Source: Modicisalibacter luteus DSM 23508 (GTDB lineage: Bacteria; Pseudomonadota; Gammaproteobacteria; Pseudomonadales; Halomonadaceae). From it: a DNA stretch of 64,000 nt. The stretch covers positions 172,221 through 236,220 of the forward strand of contig NZ_KB899989.1 of NCBI RefSeq assembly GCF_000378505.1. The letters are read 5' to 3'. Position 1 is the first letter of the stretch. Every line of letters starts with the position of its first letter. A program made the position numbers and the translations under genes. Shown in pieces: positions 11,359 to 20,325 of this stretch. The notes beneath the pieces are model-generated. The model did not search any database, was not told the origin of the DNA, and saw nothing but the letters and a program-made list of their open reading frames with translations.

Positions 11359-11434
11359 TGGCGTCCCATAGGGGGTTCGAACCCCTGTTACCGCCGTGAA
11401 AGGGCGGTGTCCTAGACCACTAGACGAATGGGAC
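11359..11434 (-). tRNA. tRNA-Glu (anticodon TTC)
   Basis: 76 nt including an encoded CCA. The acceptor GTCCCAT pairs with ATGGGAC, the anticodon loop is CTTTCAC with TTC, and the T arm contains GGTTCGAACCC. Very similar to E. coli tRNA-Glu. Transcribed after tRNA-Ala, and fittingly close to gltX, the enzyme that charges it. Confidence 0.97.
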
Positions 11435-11459
11435 GCAAGAAGTGCGCTTCGCGAGATAT

Positions 11460-11535
11460 TGGTGGAGCCTACCGGGATCGAACCGGTGACCTCGACGCTG
11501 CCAGCGTCGCGCTCTCCCAGCTGAGCTAAGGCCCC
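11460..11535 (-). tRNA. tRNA-Ala (anticodon GGC)
   Basis: 76 nt with encoded CCA. The acceptor GGGGCCT pairs with AGGCTCC, the D arm is AGCTCAGCTGGGAGAGC, and the anticodon stem CGACG/CGTCG closes a loop with GGC. First gene of a two-tRNA unit. Confidence 0.97.
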
Positions 11536-11570
11536 CCTGAACCGCTTTGTCTCTCGCGAGGACGGGGCGT

Positions 11571-11599
11571 ATATTACTGATAACCTTTGCTTTCGTCAA
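11571..11599 (-). promoter_or_regulatory. Promoter of the tRNA-Ala/tRNA-Glu unit
   Basis: On the minus strand, TTGACG (11594-11599) and TAATAT (11571-11576) are 17 bp apart. They are followed by the GC-rich discriminator ACGCCCC, typical of growth-rate and ppGpp-controlled stable-RNA promoters. Confidence 0.8.
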
Positions 11600-11645
11600 C
11601 ACAGGAAAACGAGAATTTCGTGCTGCACTCAGCATCCTGGCCGTC

Positions 11646-11669
11646 GGCGGGCCGGACCACCGGCCCGCC
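11646..11669 (-). terminator. GC-rich hairpin downstream of gltX
   Basis: A perfect 10-bp stem (GGCGGGCCGG/CCGGCCCGCC) with ACCA loop, 39 bp after the gltX stop. There is no U-tract, so it is a weak or Rho-assisted terminator, or an RNA 3'-end stabiliser. Confidence 0.5.
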
Positions 11670-11708
11670 TATCGTCACTTGCAATAAACTTCAGCGTTCT
11701 CCTACATC

Positions 11709-13187
11709 TTAGAGTTCACGATACTCTTTCTCCAAGCGCTTGGCCTGCTTCTTGGACACGCCACCCAGCACCTCGACGGCATGACGCAAGCGTGCACGAG
11801 TCATATCGGATCCGAGAATGGCCATGGCATCCATGACTGAGGTGGAGGTTGCGGATCCGGTGATGGCAATGAACACGGGTGCCAGAAACGCTTTCATTTT
11901 CAGATCGAAGACATTGCTGAGCAGCTTTACCTCGGATAACAGGCTTTCCTTATCCCAGCGGGTCACCCCCTCGAAACGCCAGATCAGGAACTGCAATAAC
12001 TTGACCAGTTCATCGCGCTCAAGCTTGACGTCATCGAAGCTCCGCGCATCGATACGTGGCAGACCGGCAAAAAAGTGACCGGCCAGCGGCATGACATCAG
12101 ACAGTGTCTCGATACGTGGGCGTACCTGCGGCAGAATCTCGCCGACATAGCTCTCGTTGAAGGCCCAGTCGCGCAGTGCCTTGAGCAGCGCGACATCATC
12201 AAGGTCTTCACGGATGTAAACGCCGTTGAGCCAAGTCAGCTTCTCGAGGTCGAACACCGGCCCGCCCAGTGACACGCGCTGAATGTCAAAGTGCGCCATC
12301 ATTTCATCGAGAGTGAATTTTTCTCGCTCATCAGGCATCGACCATCCCATCCGCCCCAAGTAATTGGTCACTGCCTGAGGCAGGAAGCCCATGCGGCGAT
12401 AGTAATTGATCGATGTCGGGTTCTTGCGCTTGGAGAGCTTCGACTTGTCGGGGTTACGCAACAGCGGCATATGGCAGAGCTGCGGCATTTCCCAGCCGAA
12501 ATATTCGTAGAGTAGCTGATGCTTCGGCGCCGAGTTGATCCACTCCTCGCCGCGCAGAACGTGAGTAATACCCATGAGATGATCATCGACCACATTGGCC
12601 AAGTGATACGTCGGCATACCGTCGGACTTGAGCAGTATCTGCGCATCGACCTGGGCCCAGTCGACCTCAATCGTCCCACGCAGCATATCCGTCACCACGC
12701 AAGTTCCCTCATCAGGGACCTTCATGCGTACCACATAAGGCATGCCTTCGGCCTCGCGGCGTGCGACCTCATCATCAGATAAGGCCAGGTCGGCCGGCTT
12801 GAGTGCCATCTGCAATCCCTCAGCCTTGCGTGCCTCACGCAACTCATCCAACTCCTCGCTGGTCCGGTAGCACTTGAAGGCATGACCGGCGTCGAGAAGC
12901 TGGCGGGCATACTCGGCATATATATCGCCGCGCTCGCTCTGGCGATACGGACCGTGAGGCCCCCCGACATCCGGGCCTTCATCCCATTCCAGCCCCAGCC
13001 AGCGGAGCGAATCGAGAATCATCTGTTCCGACTCGGCCGTAGAACGCTGCCGATCGGTATCTTCGATGCGCAAGATGAACTGACCGCCATGTTGGCGAGC
13101 GAAACACAGATTGAACAAGGCGATGTAAGCGGTACCGACATGGGGGTCGCCGGTCGGCGAAGGGGCGATTCGTGTACGTACGGTCAT
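11709..13187 (-). CDS. gltX: Glutamyl-tRNA synthetase
   Basis: Class I aminoacyl-tRNA synthetase charging tRNA-Glu; 492 residues, normal length. Seen: the HIGH-type motif in [14 protein letters not shown] near the N-terminus and the KMSKS-type motif [11 protein letters not shown]. The frame runs upstream to 13448, but the ATG at 13187 begins the conserved [16 protein letters not shown] sequence. No zinc-finger cysteine cluster was noticed. Confidence 0.96.
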   Translation of the reverse strand: MTVRTRIAPSPTGDPHVGTAYIALFNLCFARQHGGQFILRIEDTDRQRSTAESEQMILDSLRWLGLEWDEGPDVGGPHGPYRQSERGDIYAEYARQLLDAGHAFKCYRTSEELDELREARKAEGLQMALKPADLALSDDEVARREAEGMPYVVRMKVPDEGTCVVTDMLRGTIEVDWAQVDAQILLKSDGMPTYHLANVVDDHLMGITHVLRGEEWINSAPKHQLLYEYFGWEMPQLCHMPLLRNPDKSKLSKRKNPTSINYYRRMGFLPQAVTNYLGRMGWSMPDEREKFTLDEMMAHFDIQRVSLGGPVFDLEKLTWLNGVYIREDLDDVALLKALRDWAFNESYVGEILPQVRPRIETLSDVMPLAGHFFAGLPRIDARSFDDVKLERDELVKLLQFLIWRFEGVTRWDKESLLSEVKLLSNVFDLKMKAFLAPVFIAITGSATSTSVMDAMAILGSDMTRARLRHAVEVLGGVSKKQAKRLEKEYREL

Positions 13188-13284
13188 GGTTTCCGTTCCG
13201 TTGGCTCGAGTGTTGGGCGACATTATACGCACGTAACCCTGCCCCATCAGCCGCCAAGGTTCACTGAAGAGAGCCCATAGCGCC

Positions 13285-14181
13285 CTACAGGGCCAGGTGT
13301 TCGCGGAACCAGTCGGTGATGAAATCCAGGTAGGCCCGGGTCTTGTCGGGCAAGTACTTACGCGAGCGGAACAGTACCAACATACTGCCGTGCTCGTTCC
13401 AGTAGGGCTGCAGCAACGGCACCAGGTCGCCGTTGGCCACGGCGGCACGTGCCGCGAACGTCGGCAGGTAGGCTAGCCCGAAACCGGCCTTGGCGGCTTC
13501 GACGACACCCAGCAGGTTATTGATGACCAGGCGTGAGTTGGGCTCGATATCCAGCGGCTGGCCGTTTAATGAAAAACGCCAGTGCGCTCCCAGGTCGTAA
13601 TTGCCATAGAAAACGCTATCGTGCTGGGAAATATCGCGCGGGTGCACGGGATGCTCGGCGCGGGCCAGGTACTCCGGAGAGGCATAGAGTCCATATACCA
13701 CCTTGCACAAGGGACGAGAAACCAGGCTCGAAGGCGGCATTGGCCCCATGCGGATAGCCAGGTCGACCGAGTCGTCGATCGGCTCGAAACGCTGATCCTC
13801 GAGCAGTAGCTCTACCGCCACGTCGGGGTACCGGCGCATGAAAGCCGTGGTCGGAGGCGCCAGGTACATGAAGCCGAAACTGACCTGGGCGCTGACCTTT
13901 AGCTGCCCTCTCGGCCTGGCCGTGACCGACTGCACCTGTGCTTCAGCAGCAGCCAGCTCCTCACGGATACGCAAGCCATGCTCATAATAGATCTGCCCGG
14001 CTTCGGTCAGATGCAGCGAACGCGTCGAACGATTTAGCAGACTGACACCCAACTCCTCTTCCAGCGCCGCGACACGCTTGGATGCCAATGACTTGGAAAT
14101 ACCCAGGCGGCGGGCTGCAGCCGTGAAACTCCCGGCTCGAACGACCTCGACAAAGACTTTCAGCGCATCCAGGGTAGTCAG
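13285..14181 (-). CDS. LysR-family transcriptional regulator, apparent CTG start
   Basis: Substrate-sensing DNA-binding regulator. The winged HTH is complete only if translation begins upstream of the first ATG (14088), which lies inside the HTH. In frame upstream one reads [16 protein letters not shown], then [18 protein letters not shown], the usual LysR beginning. The only start-like codon giving this is CTG at 14181, which has CGGAGG six bases upstream and an in-frame stop just beyond. That predicts [10 protein letters not shown] and 298 residues, the normal length. The C-terminal effector domain is intact. A sequencing frameshift is the main alternative. The target is unknown; the DASS transporter is divergent and 480 bp away. 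Confidence 0.85.
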   Translation of the reverse strand: MTTLDALKVFVEVVRAGSFTAAARRLGISKSLASKRVAALEEELGVSLLNRSTRSLHLTEAGQIYYEHGLRIREELAAAEAQVQSVTARPRGQLKVSAQVSFGFMYLAPPTTAFMRRYPDVAVELLLEDQRFEPIDDSVDLAIRMGPMPPSSLVSRPLCKVVYGLYASPEYLARAEHPVHPRDISQHDSVFYGNYDLGAHWRFSLNGQPLDIEPNSRLVINNLLGVVEAAKAGFGLAYLPTFAARAAVANGDLVPLLQPYWNEHGSMLVLFRSRKYLPDKTRAYLDFITDWFREHLAL

Positions 14182-14197
14182 GCTTCACCTCCGGTAA

Positions 14198-14214
14198 GTT
14201 TCCATTAAGGAAAC
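14198..14214. promoter_or_regulatory. Inverted repeat upstream of the LysR gene
   Basis: GTTTCC-ATTAA-GGAAAC, a perfect 6-bp inverted repeat in the leader or promoter of the LysR gene. It could be an autoregulatory operator; this rests on position only. Confidence 0.35.
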
Positions 14215-14356
14215 ACTAGTTTTCGATTGTACCCACTTATTCAGCAAATAACGACTGCCTATACTGCAGCCACTCTTGAAGAAACACCTCGGTGTCCACT
14301 CGAGAGCCACCATGGGCACTCATGTGCCGGTGGTGCCTTCAGTGCAATATGCTTGA

Positions 14357-14397
14357 GCGCCAAAGGGCTGTTCGCCTGAGCAGCCGGCGCGTTTTTT
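14357..14397 (+). terminator. Intrinsic terminator-like structure upstream of the DASS gene
   Basis: Outer stem GCGCC/GGCGC (14357-14361 with 14386-14390), inner stem GGCTG/CAGCC, followed by TTTTTT at 14392-14397. No gene is evident upstream on this strand apart from a 14-codon reading frame near 14311-14355. It may end a short leader transcript or attenuate the transporter gene. The rest of 14215-14663 shows nothing else convincing. Confidence 0.5.
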
Positions 14398-14663
14398 CCT
14401 TCTTTCATGACTTTCGCAGCACCGCGAAACAGGTAGGCCTGAGTGGCTTTTCTCCCTTTGTAATTCAAAAACGCTGCATAAACCTCACCAGCGCCCAGGG
14501 CGTACAAGGTCATTGACGACTGCCGTCTCGTCGTTGCCCGGCAGAGAATTCTGGTACGCCTTCAAGATCAGCGCAGATATCTCATCAAGAAGCACACAGA
14601 GCGCTTCCTGCGGTCCTGGCCTGCAATTGAACTAGCATAAGTGAAAAATTGGGAGGCTTAATA

Positions 14664-16265
14664 ATGACTGAACAGTATCGCCCGAACAGTGAGTACGAAG
14701 ACTCGCCCGGAGGGCAAGGGTCTAACGGACGATCGGCCCGGGTGACATGGGGCCTACGCGCATTCGGGGTGGCTGTAGCGCTGCTGGTCTGGATTGCCAT
14801 GGGCTACGCTGAGGGGTTGTCGTCAGATGCACGCTGGGTCGCGACTATCGCTACCCTGATGGCGATCTGGTGGATGACAGAGGCGATCCCGCTCTCGGCC
14901 ACGGCTCTGCTGCCGATCGTGCTGATTCCGATGTTAACGGAGCGGACAGTCGGTCAGGCCACGGCGCCCTACGCCAGCTCTATCGTCTTTCTTTTTCTCG
15001 GCGGCTTCTTGATTGCCATTGCGATGGAGAAATGGAACCTGCATCGTCGCATCGCGCTCCTGACGCTGGCCCGAGTTGGGGTCGAACCGAAACGGATCGT
15101 GCTCGGCATGATGCTCGCCACGGGATTCCTGTCGATGTGGGTCTCCAACACTGCAACGACACTAATGATGCTGCCGATCGGGCTCTCCGTGCTCCGCCTG
15201 GTGGCAGAACGTAGTGGCGAGTCCTTAGCAACCACCTCCCCTGGACATGACCATCACCGGGCCGGTCACGTCGACTTCATTTTCGACGATAACATTAAAC
15301 GCTTTGGCGTCTGCCTGCTGCTGTCTATCGCATGGTCGGCGAGTATGGGCGGCCTCGGCACCCTACTCGGTAGCCCACCGAATGCCATTGTCGCTGGCTA
15401 CGCCGCCGACGAGCTAGGCCGTACCATCGGTTTCCTCGAGTGGATGATGATCGGCGTGCCGCTGGCCTTCACCTTTATCCTGGTGGCCTGGGTACTGCTG
15501 ACGCGTGTGCTCTATACCTTCGACATCGCTGAGATTCCCGGCGGCAAGGAAATGATCGACAACGAGATCCATAAGCTCGGACCGCTCAGTCAGGGCGAGA
15601 AGATGGTGATGCTCGTTTTTGGCTCGGCGGCGTTCCTTTGGGTCGTACCCGGCGTGCTCGCCAATATTCCTTTGGTGGGGAATCGGCTGGGGCCGTTCGG
15701 CGAGCTTGATGATACCGCCATCGCCATTGCCGCCGGCATTGCGATGTTCATTCTACCCGGTAGAGGCCGTAGCGATATGGTGCTGACTTGGAAAGATGCC
15801 GAGGACGGGCTGCCCTGGGGCGTACTGCTGCTGTTCGGTGGTGGCTTGAGCCTCGCCGGCGCGGTGGCAGGCACCGGCTTGGATAGCTGGTTCGGCGAGC
15901 AGATTACCGGGCTGGAGGTGCTTCCTATCCTGTTGCTGGTCGCGGCCGTGACCACGATAGTGCTTTTCCTCACGGAAGTGACAAGCAACACAGCGACAGC
16001 CGCGACCTTCATTCCCGTGCTCGGGGGTGTCGCGGTTGGCATTGGTGCCGACCCGATGACGTTGCTCATCCCGGCGGCCTTCGCCGCGACCTGCGCCTTC
16101 ATGTTACCGGTAGGAACGCCACCGAACGCCATCGTCTTCGGTACTGGCGCAGTCTCCATCGGCCAGATGGCACGTGGAGGCTTCGTTCTCAACATTGTCG
16201 GGATCGTGTTGATCACTGCCTTCTGCTACCTGATCGGGGGTTTTGCGCTCGGGCTACAGTTCTAG
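14664..16265 (+). CDS. DASS-family (SLC13) anion:sodium symporter
   Basis: Inner-membrane carrier of about 533 residues with roughly 11-12 hydrophobic segments. Two repeated family signatures are visible: SNTATTLMMLPIGLS in the first half with LLGSPPNAIVAGYA, and TSNTATAATFIPVLGG in the second half with VGTPPNAIVFGTGA. These pairs build the substrate and Na+ sites of di/tricarboxylate and sulfate carriers. The ATG at 14664 follows GGGAGG at 14651-14656. The substrate cannot be told from sequence; a C4-dicarboxylate is the common case. Confidence 0.88.
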   Translation: MTEQYRPNSEYEDSPGGQGSNGRSARVTWGLRAFGVAVALLVWIAMGYAEGLSSDARWVATIATLMAIWWMTEAIPLSATALLPIVLIPMLTERTVGQATAPYASSIVFLFLGGFLIAIAMEKWNLHRRIALLTLARVGVEPKRIVLGMMLATGFLSMWVSNTATTLMMLPIGLSVLRLVAERSGESLATTSPGHDHHRAGHVDFIFDDNIKRFGVCLLLSIAWSASMGGLGTLLGSPPNAIVAGYAADELGRTIGFLEWMMIGVPLAFTFILVAWVLLTRVLYTFDIAEIPGGKEMIDNEIHKLGPLSQGEKMVMLVFGSAAFLWVVPGVLANIPLVGNRLGPFGELDDTAIAIAAGIAMFILPGRGRSDMVLTWKDAEDGLPWGVLLLFGGGLSLAGAVAGTGLDSWFGEQITGLEVLPILLLVAAVTTIVLFLTEVTSNTATAATFIPVLGGVAVGIGADPMTLLIPAAFAATCAFMLPVGTPPNAIVFGTGAVSIGQMARGGFVLNIVGIVLITAFCYLIGGFALGLQF

Positions 16266-16698
16266 TTCGCGCTAGTAAAAGCTTGGGGGGCCTCTGCCGT
16301 TGATACCGATTAACTTGTGCAGGACGAACGCCCCCCATCAGATCTTGCTCGCTGCACGCTGGGCTCTGCGGGCTTTTTTATTTCGTCTTACCAACCGCGT
16401 TGTTGCGGCACGCGTTCATGTATGCATCACTAACGTACTAGCCACTCGTATACGGTGTCTTTCCCGTTAAGCCCGTTTGGTAAGTCATGATTACAGTGAT
16501 ACCGGCGATGCCGGTATTGGAATGGCCCGCCACCGCGAGCCTTGGGCATAGGGATCTGCAATCTGAACCATTTAGCGCGATAGCTTCTACCTAGCATGCT
16601 GCCTGACCATCGAACTTTTCAGAACGATTCTTAATCCGAAACAAACTTCGGTGGCAGGTGGCTATGCTATCGCGTTCACGTCAAGGCGAGATGCAACG
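16266..16698. other. Non-coding spacer
   Basis: No gene supported. A G6 run near 16285 and a C6 run near 16330 could pair distantly. GGGCTTTTTTATTTC near 16365-16385 looks like a terminator tail for the DASS gene, although its stem is imperfect. The remainder shows nothing notable. Confidence 0.4.
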
Positions 16699-17334
16699 AT
16701 GGACGCATTGGGATCCCGCATAAAACAATTGAGACTAAAGGCCAAATTGAGCAAAGCTGCTCTGGCCCGACGGGTCGGCGTTTCCGATGTCACTATTTCC
16801 TATTGGGAGTCGGGCACGATCCGGCAGATCGGTCATGAGCGTCTAGTCGCTCTGGCCAGTGCACTCGACTGTACGCTGGCGGACCTATTACACGGAACGC
16901 CCGCCCCTCCGCCACAACATGGCGTCTTGCATATACAGGTGCACCAGTCAGCCCCTTGGCTACACCATGGTGACGTGCCTGCCCATCTTCTCGGCGGTTT
17001 GCCATTGCCAGGCTTGACGAGAGATTGCCATCTCGTCACACCAGGGCACGGCGAAACCTTTGATTTTCTCGCTGAAGGTGACTTGGCAGCGGTGTTTCCT
17101 CTTTCCGATTTCGCTCGCGATGGGCTTTATGTGCTTGATTACCTGGGCAAGCTGACCATCCGGCACCTGAGCCGCACTTCGAGCGGGGATGTACAAATCA
17201 GGAACGAATCAGAGCACGTGGAGACAGTACCTACCAATGCTCTGCCCTTCCGCCTGGTTGGACAGATCCGTGCACGCTGGAAACTGGTGGAAAGCAAGGA
17301 TATCCATGCGATCGAGCCAGAGCCGACAGACTGA
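16699..17334 (+). CDS. XRE/CI-like regulator with degenerate S24-like C-terminal domain
   Basis: 211 residues. The N-terminal HTH_3 domain is at about 1-65 (RIKQLRLKAKLSKAALARR, then VSDVTISYWESG). The C-terminal part (residues about 100-200) resembles the S24 peptidase-like domain of CI/LexA repressors, with LYVLDYLGKLTIRHLSR followed by GQIRARWKLV. However, I do not see the catalytic Ser motif (GDSM-type). It is therefore probably a non-cleaving repressor, perhaps a domesticated phage-type regulator. Start chosen at the second in-frame methionine, where the HTH begins. Target unknown. Confidence 0.75.
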   Translation: MDALGSRIKQLRLKAKLSKAALARRVGVSDVTISYWESGTIRQIGHERLVALASALDCTLADLLHGTPAPPPQHGVLHIQVHQSAPWLHHGDVPAHLLGGLPLPGLTRDCHLVTPGHGETFDFLAEGDLAAVFPLSDFARDGLYVLDYLGKLTIRHLSRTSSGDVQIRNESEHVETVPTNALPFRLVGQIRARWKLVESKDIHAIEPEPTD

Positions 17335-17414
17335 ATCGATCGCCGCCTCGACTTGCATCCCTCTCGATGCCTACCTACGTTGCAGAAGTAAATGGTGATC
17401 AGGGAGGATTTGCT

Positions 17415-17621
17415 ATGCCCATGCTGTTCGATAGCTATGAAGCTGCCAGTGACTGGTATTCCACCAGTGACTACAAGGATCTGGAATGGTACGACGGCTT
17501 CGAGGAGGAGCAGCTTATCGAGTTCGCCTACAATAGCGGTTCCGATTATGACGGAGAGGATTCACTGATCGCCGCGTTTCTCCGAGAGCAGGGCGAAGAG
17601 CCTGAAGATTACGGCCTTTGA
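17415..17621 (+). CDS. Small highly acidic hypothetical protein
   Basis: 68 residues rich in Asp, Glu and Tyr (for example DYKDLEWYDGFEEEQLIE); no membrane segment or signal peptide. The ATG at 17415 has GGGAGG seven bases upstream, so it is preferred over the upstream in-frame ATG at 17367. Not recognised as a known family. It converges with small RNA A across a bidirectional terminator. Confidence 0.65.
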   Translation: MPMLFDSYEAASDWYSTSDYKDLEWYDGFEEEQLIEFAYNSGSDYDGEDSLIAAFLREQGEEPEDYGL

Positions 17622-17692
17622 GGCTATCCTCGCCTAGAGCTAGAGAAGGCCCGGTAGTGCCGAATACGAGCCGCGTTCCTGTATGGCTTGCA

Positions 17693-17842
17693 TAAAAGAA
17701 GCCCGACCTATCAAGGCCGGGCTTCTTCGTAGCGCCCAATCGCGCCCTGCATCCTGCAGTTCATCTACGAGAATCCTTCTCGGGCATCCTTGGTTCGTCG
17801 AGCATCCTTGCTCGGGTTCCTTAGGACCACTCCCTGCTCACG
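17693..17842 (-). ncRNA. CsrB/RsmZ-type regulatory small RNA (copy A)
   Basis: Predicted minus-strand RNA of about 150 nt. It carries six GGA motifs (TCC on the plus strand at 17752, 17774, 17787, 17805, 17818 and 17831). Three lie in hairpin loops: CTGCATCCTGCAG (17747-17759), CGAGAATCCTTCTCG (17768-17782) and CGAGCATCCTTGCTCG (17799-17814), plus-strand sequences. It ends in the stem 17696-17727 followed by UUUU. A -10-like GATAGT (17849-17854) and a GacA-type palindrome (17898-17915) lie upstream. Repeated A(N)GGA in loops is the hallmark of RNAs that sequester CsrA/RsmA. It is clearly homologous to copy B, with different but still paired stems. Ends are inferred. Confidence 0.85.
17696..17727. 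terminator. Bidirectional terminator of small RNA A and the acidic ORF
   Basis: AAGAAGCCCG pairs with CGGGCTTCTT (17696-17705 with 17718-17727), with an internal CCT/AGG extension. On the minus strand the stem is followed by TTTTATG, fitting the 3' end of the small RNA. Confidence 0.85.
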
Positions 17843-17897
17843 GCGGGTACTATCGCAAGAATTTGCACGCAGCAAATTAAACAGCGTTATGTATTCT

Positions 17898-17915
17898 TGT
17901 AAGACATTGACTACA
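17898..17915. promoter_or_regulatory. GacA-type upstream activating palindrome of small RNA A
   Basis: TGTAAG-ACATTG-ACTACA on the plus strand (minus: TGTAGT-N6-CTTACA). It matches the GacA box TGTAAG-N6-CTTACA at 10 of 12 positions. Its centre is about 64 bp upstream of the predicted RNA start, the spacing reported for Pseudomonas rsmY/rsmZ-type promoters. Confidence 0.75.
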
Positions 17916-17999
17916 AAAAGTGTGAGACAAGCTTAATAGAGCCTAGGGACGTGTAATTCTCCAGCAGGGCCCGGCGCATAGAAAGCCCGGCCGAGAGTG

Positions 18000-18719
18000 C
18001 TAACACTCGATATTTTCGCAATGCAGGTAGTTGGATTTGAAGCCGGCAAATACCTTGAGCCGCTCCCAGTCCAGAATCGTCATGCGCTTGTTACTGAACG
18101 CAATCAGCGCCTCGGAGCGCAGTTTCTGTAGCGTTCGGTTGACATGAACATGAGTCATCCCCATCGAGTTGGCCAGTTCAAGCTGGGACAGTGGCAGATC
18201 GAAGCTGGTATTGTCGGTCAGCCCAGCGATACGTGAACGCAGCAGCATCTCGCAGAATACATGGGCCAGACGCCTGTCAGCGGATCGACTGCCCGCATTG
18301 ACCAGCCATTCGCGAAGTGTCGCCTCGTCGACAAGCGTCGACCAGAATAGAGCCCGCGCAAGGCGGCCATTGCTTTCCATGAGATAGCTGATCTTATGGG
18401 CAGGCAACAAGGCCACCTTCAGTGGGGTCAATGCACGGATAGAGTGGTCCATTTCATTGAGAATCGTGACGTGCACGTCGCACAGATCACCAGGAATGAG
18501 GTAGGCCATGATGTGGTTATTGCCATTTCCCAGCGATTTGTATCGGCACGCCCAGCCTTCTTCAACCAGATGAACAGCATCCGGTCGCTGGCCCTCGCTA
18601 ATGATGTCTTGCCCTTTTCGATAGTTCTTTCTAATAATGGCTGCGTTTTCTATAGAGCGCTTTTCTTCGTCCGTTAACTCTATGAAATTATTAAGCTTAT
18701 TGAGCAAATTAGCTGTCAC
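18000..18719 (-). CDS. Crp/Fnr-family transcriptional regulator
   Basis: 239 residues: an N-terminal cyclic-nucleotide-binding fold (about 20-135, with RKGQDIISEGQRPDAVHLVEEG) and a C-terminal winged HTH (about 165-225, recognition region SMGMTHVHVNRTLQKLRSE). There is no FNR-type N-terminal cysteine cluster, so it is not an oxygen-sensing FNR. It also lacks the typical cAMP-site signature. The effector and targets are unknown. It is divergent from the DJ-1/PfpI gene with 279 bp between. Confidence 0.85.
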   Translation of the reverse strand: MTANLLNKLNNFIELTDEEKRSIENAAIIRKNYRKGQDIISEGQRPDAVHLVEEGWACRYKSLGNGNNHIMAYLIPGDLCDVHVTILNEMDHSIRALTPLKVALLPAHKISYLMESNGRLARALFWSTLVDEATLREWLVNAGSRSADRRLAHVFCEMLLRSRIAGLTDNTSFDLPLSQLELANSMGMTHVHVNRTLQKLRSEALIAFSNKRMTILDWERLKVFAGFKSNYLHCENIEC

Positions 18720-18998
18720 AGAAAAAACCGCCTCATTAAGCGCAGAAGAGGGAAGTAACTCAACAAACTAGCAATTCAGGACCACTCTCGATACAGGCCG
18801 AAGCTAGTATAAGAACCAGCAGTGAATGGCTTTGTGGCCGAGAATAATCCGGGTAGCGGCTCTCGATACCTATCTTGAAACCGCCCTGACCCAAACCCTC
18901 CCCAAGGTGGGCTTTTGTCTTTACCCTCAAATGGCTCGCACATACAAGGTAGAGCTTCTACTCTGCCGCAAGTAGGTCACGAGTTTCAGGGAGGAAAG

Positions 18999-19688
18999 AT
19001 GATGAAAATTTTAATGGTACTGACGTCACATGACCAACTGGGAGATACCGGTAACAAGACCGGCTTCTGGCTGGAGGAGTTTGCTTCACCCTATTACGTA
19101 TTCCTTGAGGGCGAAGCCGAGATCACGTTAGCTTCACCCAAAGGCGGCCAACCGCCGGTCGATCCCAAGAGCCATGACCCCAACGACGAGACCGAATCCA
19201 TCGTACGGTTCAACCAAGACAAACAGGCACAAGACGCCTTGGCTAACACAGTGAAACTGGCTGAGATAAACGCTGAGGATTATGACGCCGTGTTTTATCC
19301 TGGTGGACATGGCCCGCTTTGGGACCTCGCGGAAGATACCGACTCCATCAAGCTTATCGAAACCATGTACGAGGCAGGTAAGCCCGTCGCTGCCGTATGC
19401 CATGGCCCAGGTGTTTTCCGCCACACTCGAAGCGCCGACCGCCAGCTCCTGGTCAGTGGAAAGCGAGTGACAGGCTTCACCAACACCGAAGAAGAAGGGG
19501 TCCAACTGACCGAGGTCGTGCCCTTTCTGGTTGAAGACATGCTGAAGGATAACGGGGGTGAATATTCCAAGGGAGAAGACTGGAGTTCTTACGTGGTAGT
19601 GGATGGCACCCTGATTACCGGCCAGAACCCTGGCTCATCAGACGAAACGGCAAAAACATTGCTTGAAGTACTCAAACGAGCACAGTGA
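18999..19688 (+). CDS. DJ-1/PfpI-family protein (HchA-like)
   Basis: 229 residues of the class I glutamine-amidotransferase-like fold. The nucleophile elbow AAVCHGPG places Cys134 next to His135, and an acidic residue near Glu26-27 can complete the site. Family members act as glyoxalase III, chaperone or deglycase in stress. Two adjacent ATGs (18999, 19002) follow GGGAGGAAAG; the first is used. A GC-rich hairpin follows the stop. Confidence 0.85.
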   Translation: MMKILMVLTSHDQLGDTGNKTGFWLEEFASPYYVFLEGEAEITLASPKGGQPPVDPKSHDPNDETESIVRFNQDKQAQDALANTVKLAEINAEDYDAVFYPGGHGPLWDLAEDTDSIKLIETMYEAGKPVAAVCHGPGVFRHTRSADRQLLVSGKRVTGFTNTEEEGVQLTEVVPFLVEDMLKDNGGEYSKGEDWSSYVVVDGTLITGQNPGSSDETAKTLLEVLKRAQ

Positions 19689-19692
19689 CAAG

Positions 19693-19721
19693 AGAGGGCG
19701 CTCCTTGATGGGGCGCCCTCT
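19693..19721 (+). terminator. Hairpin after the DJ-1/PfpI gene
   Basis: AGAGGGCGC (19693-19701) pairs with GCGCCCTCT (19713-19721), starting 4 bp after the stop codon. No clear U-run follows, so its strength is uncertain. Confidence 0.6.
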
Positions 19722-20325
19722 GTATGGGGATGAGCCTGCATCATATATACGAAACAGCTATTCTTTGGGGCGCATCCTGATCATAAATAAACGCCCCCTT
19801 CCAATATACTGCCTGACGCAAAAGCATGGCAGCCAAACCAGCATCAGTACTGATACTATACTTGCGCCGGATAGGACGCTCTCCGCCGCCCTGCGCTGGA
19901 TTGGCCAAAGCCAATAACCAAGCAGTTCATAGCCACTTTATACCCAAATGGCCCGCTGGTGTAGAGTTGGGTTCGCATAGGCGTGTGGCTTCAGGCACCA
20001 TATGCAGGGCTGTCATCGAATGCAAGAAGGCTCCGGCTTTCGCCGGAGCAAGATGGACCAAGGATGCTTCATGGCTATTTAAATCTAGCCCTTAAAGCCA
20101 ACTTTCCATGTGTCGTTTTTATCAGATCACGTTGTTTTAATTTTCAATAAGCACGTTTAAAAACCACTTTACACGAGTCTTAAAAAACAGAAACCTTTAT
20201 TAACTTGCGACACACTTATATCGCACCTAATTTATCAATACGCCTTTAGCATATGGCATTAAGCAATATAAGGAAAGTATTGCTTTCTAGGCAATTAGAA
20301 GCCCCTAGAATTAAGGAGAGTTTCG
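19722..20325. other. Gene-free region and AT-rich leader of the KGG gene
   Basis: No coding region supported. A perfect 8-bp stem GCTCCGGC/GCCGGAGC with TTTC loop is at 20030-20049; read on the minus strand it has a GAAA tetraloop and is followed by CTTCTT. From 20095 to 20260 the DNA is strongly AT-rich, as for stress-type promoters. A GGA-loop hairpin at 20261-20285 is listed separately. Confidence 0.45.
20261..20285 (+). promoter_or_regulatory. GGA-loop hairpin in the KGG gene leader (candidate CsrA/RsmA site)
   Basis: AAGCAATA (20261-20268) pairs exactly with TATTGCTT (20278-20285), and the 9-nt loop TAAGGAAAG presents AAGGA. The ribosome-binding site AAGGAG (20313-20318) supplies a second GGA about 42 nt downstream. 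A loop GGA plus an RBS GGA is the classical arrangement for CsrA repression. Confidence 0.55.

Noticed and set aside
16284..16380. Classical terminator after the DASS gene
   Set aside because: Only a T-rich stretch and a loose distal G6/C6 pairing; no compact stem, so not called as a separate feature.
19663..20095. Two open frames downstream of the DJ-1/PfpI gene
   Set aside because: No ribosome-binding site, biased composition, and they translate through hairpins (for example 20030-20049).
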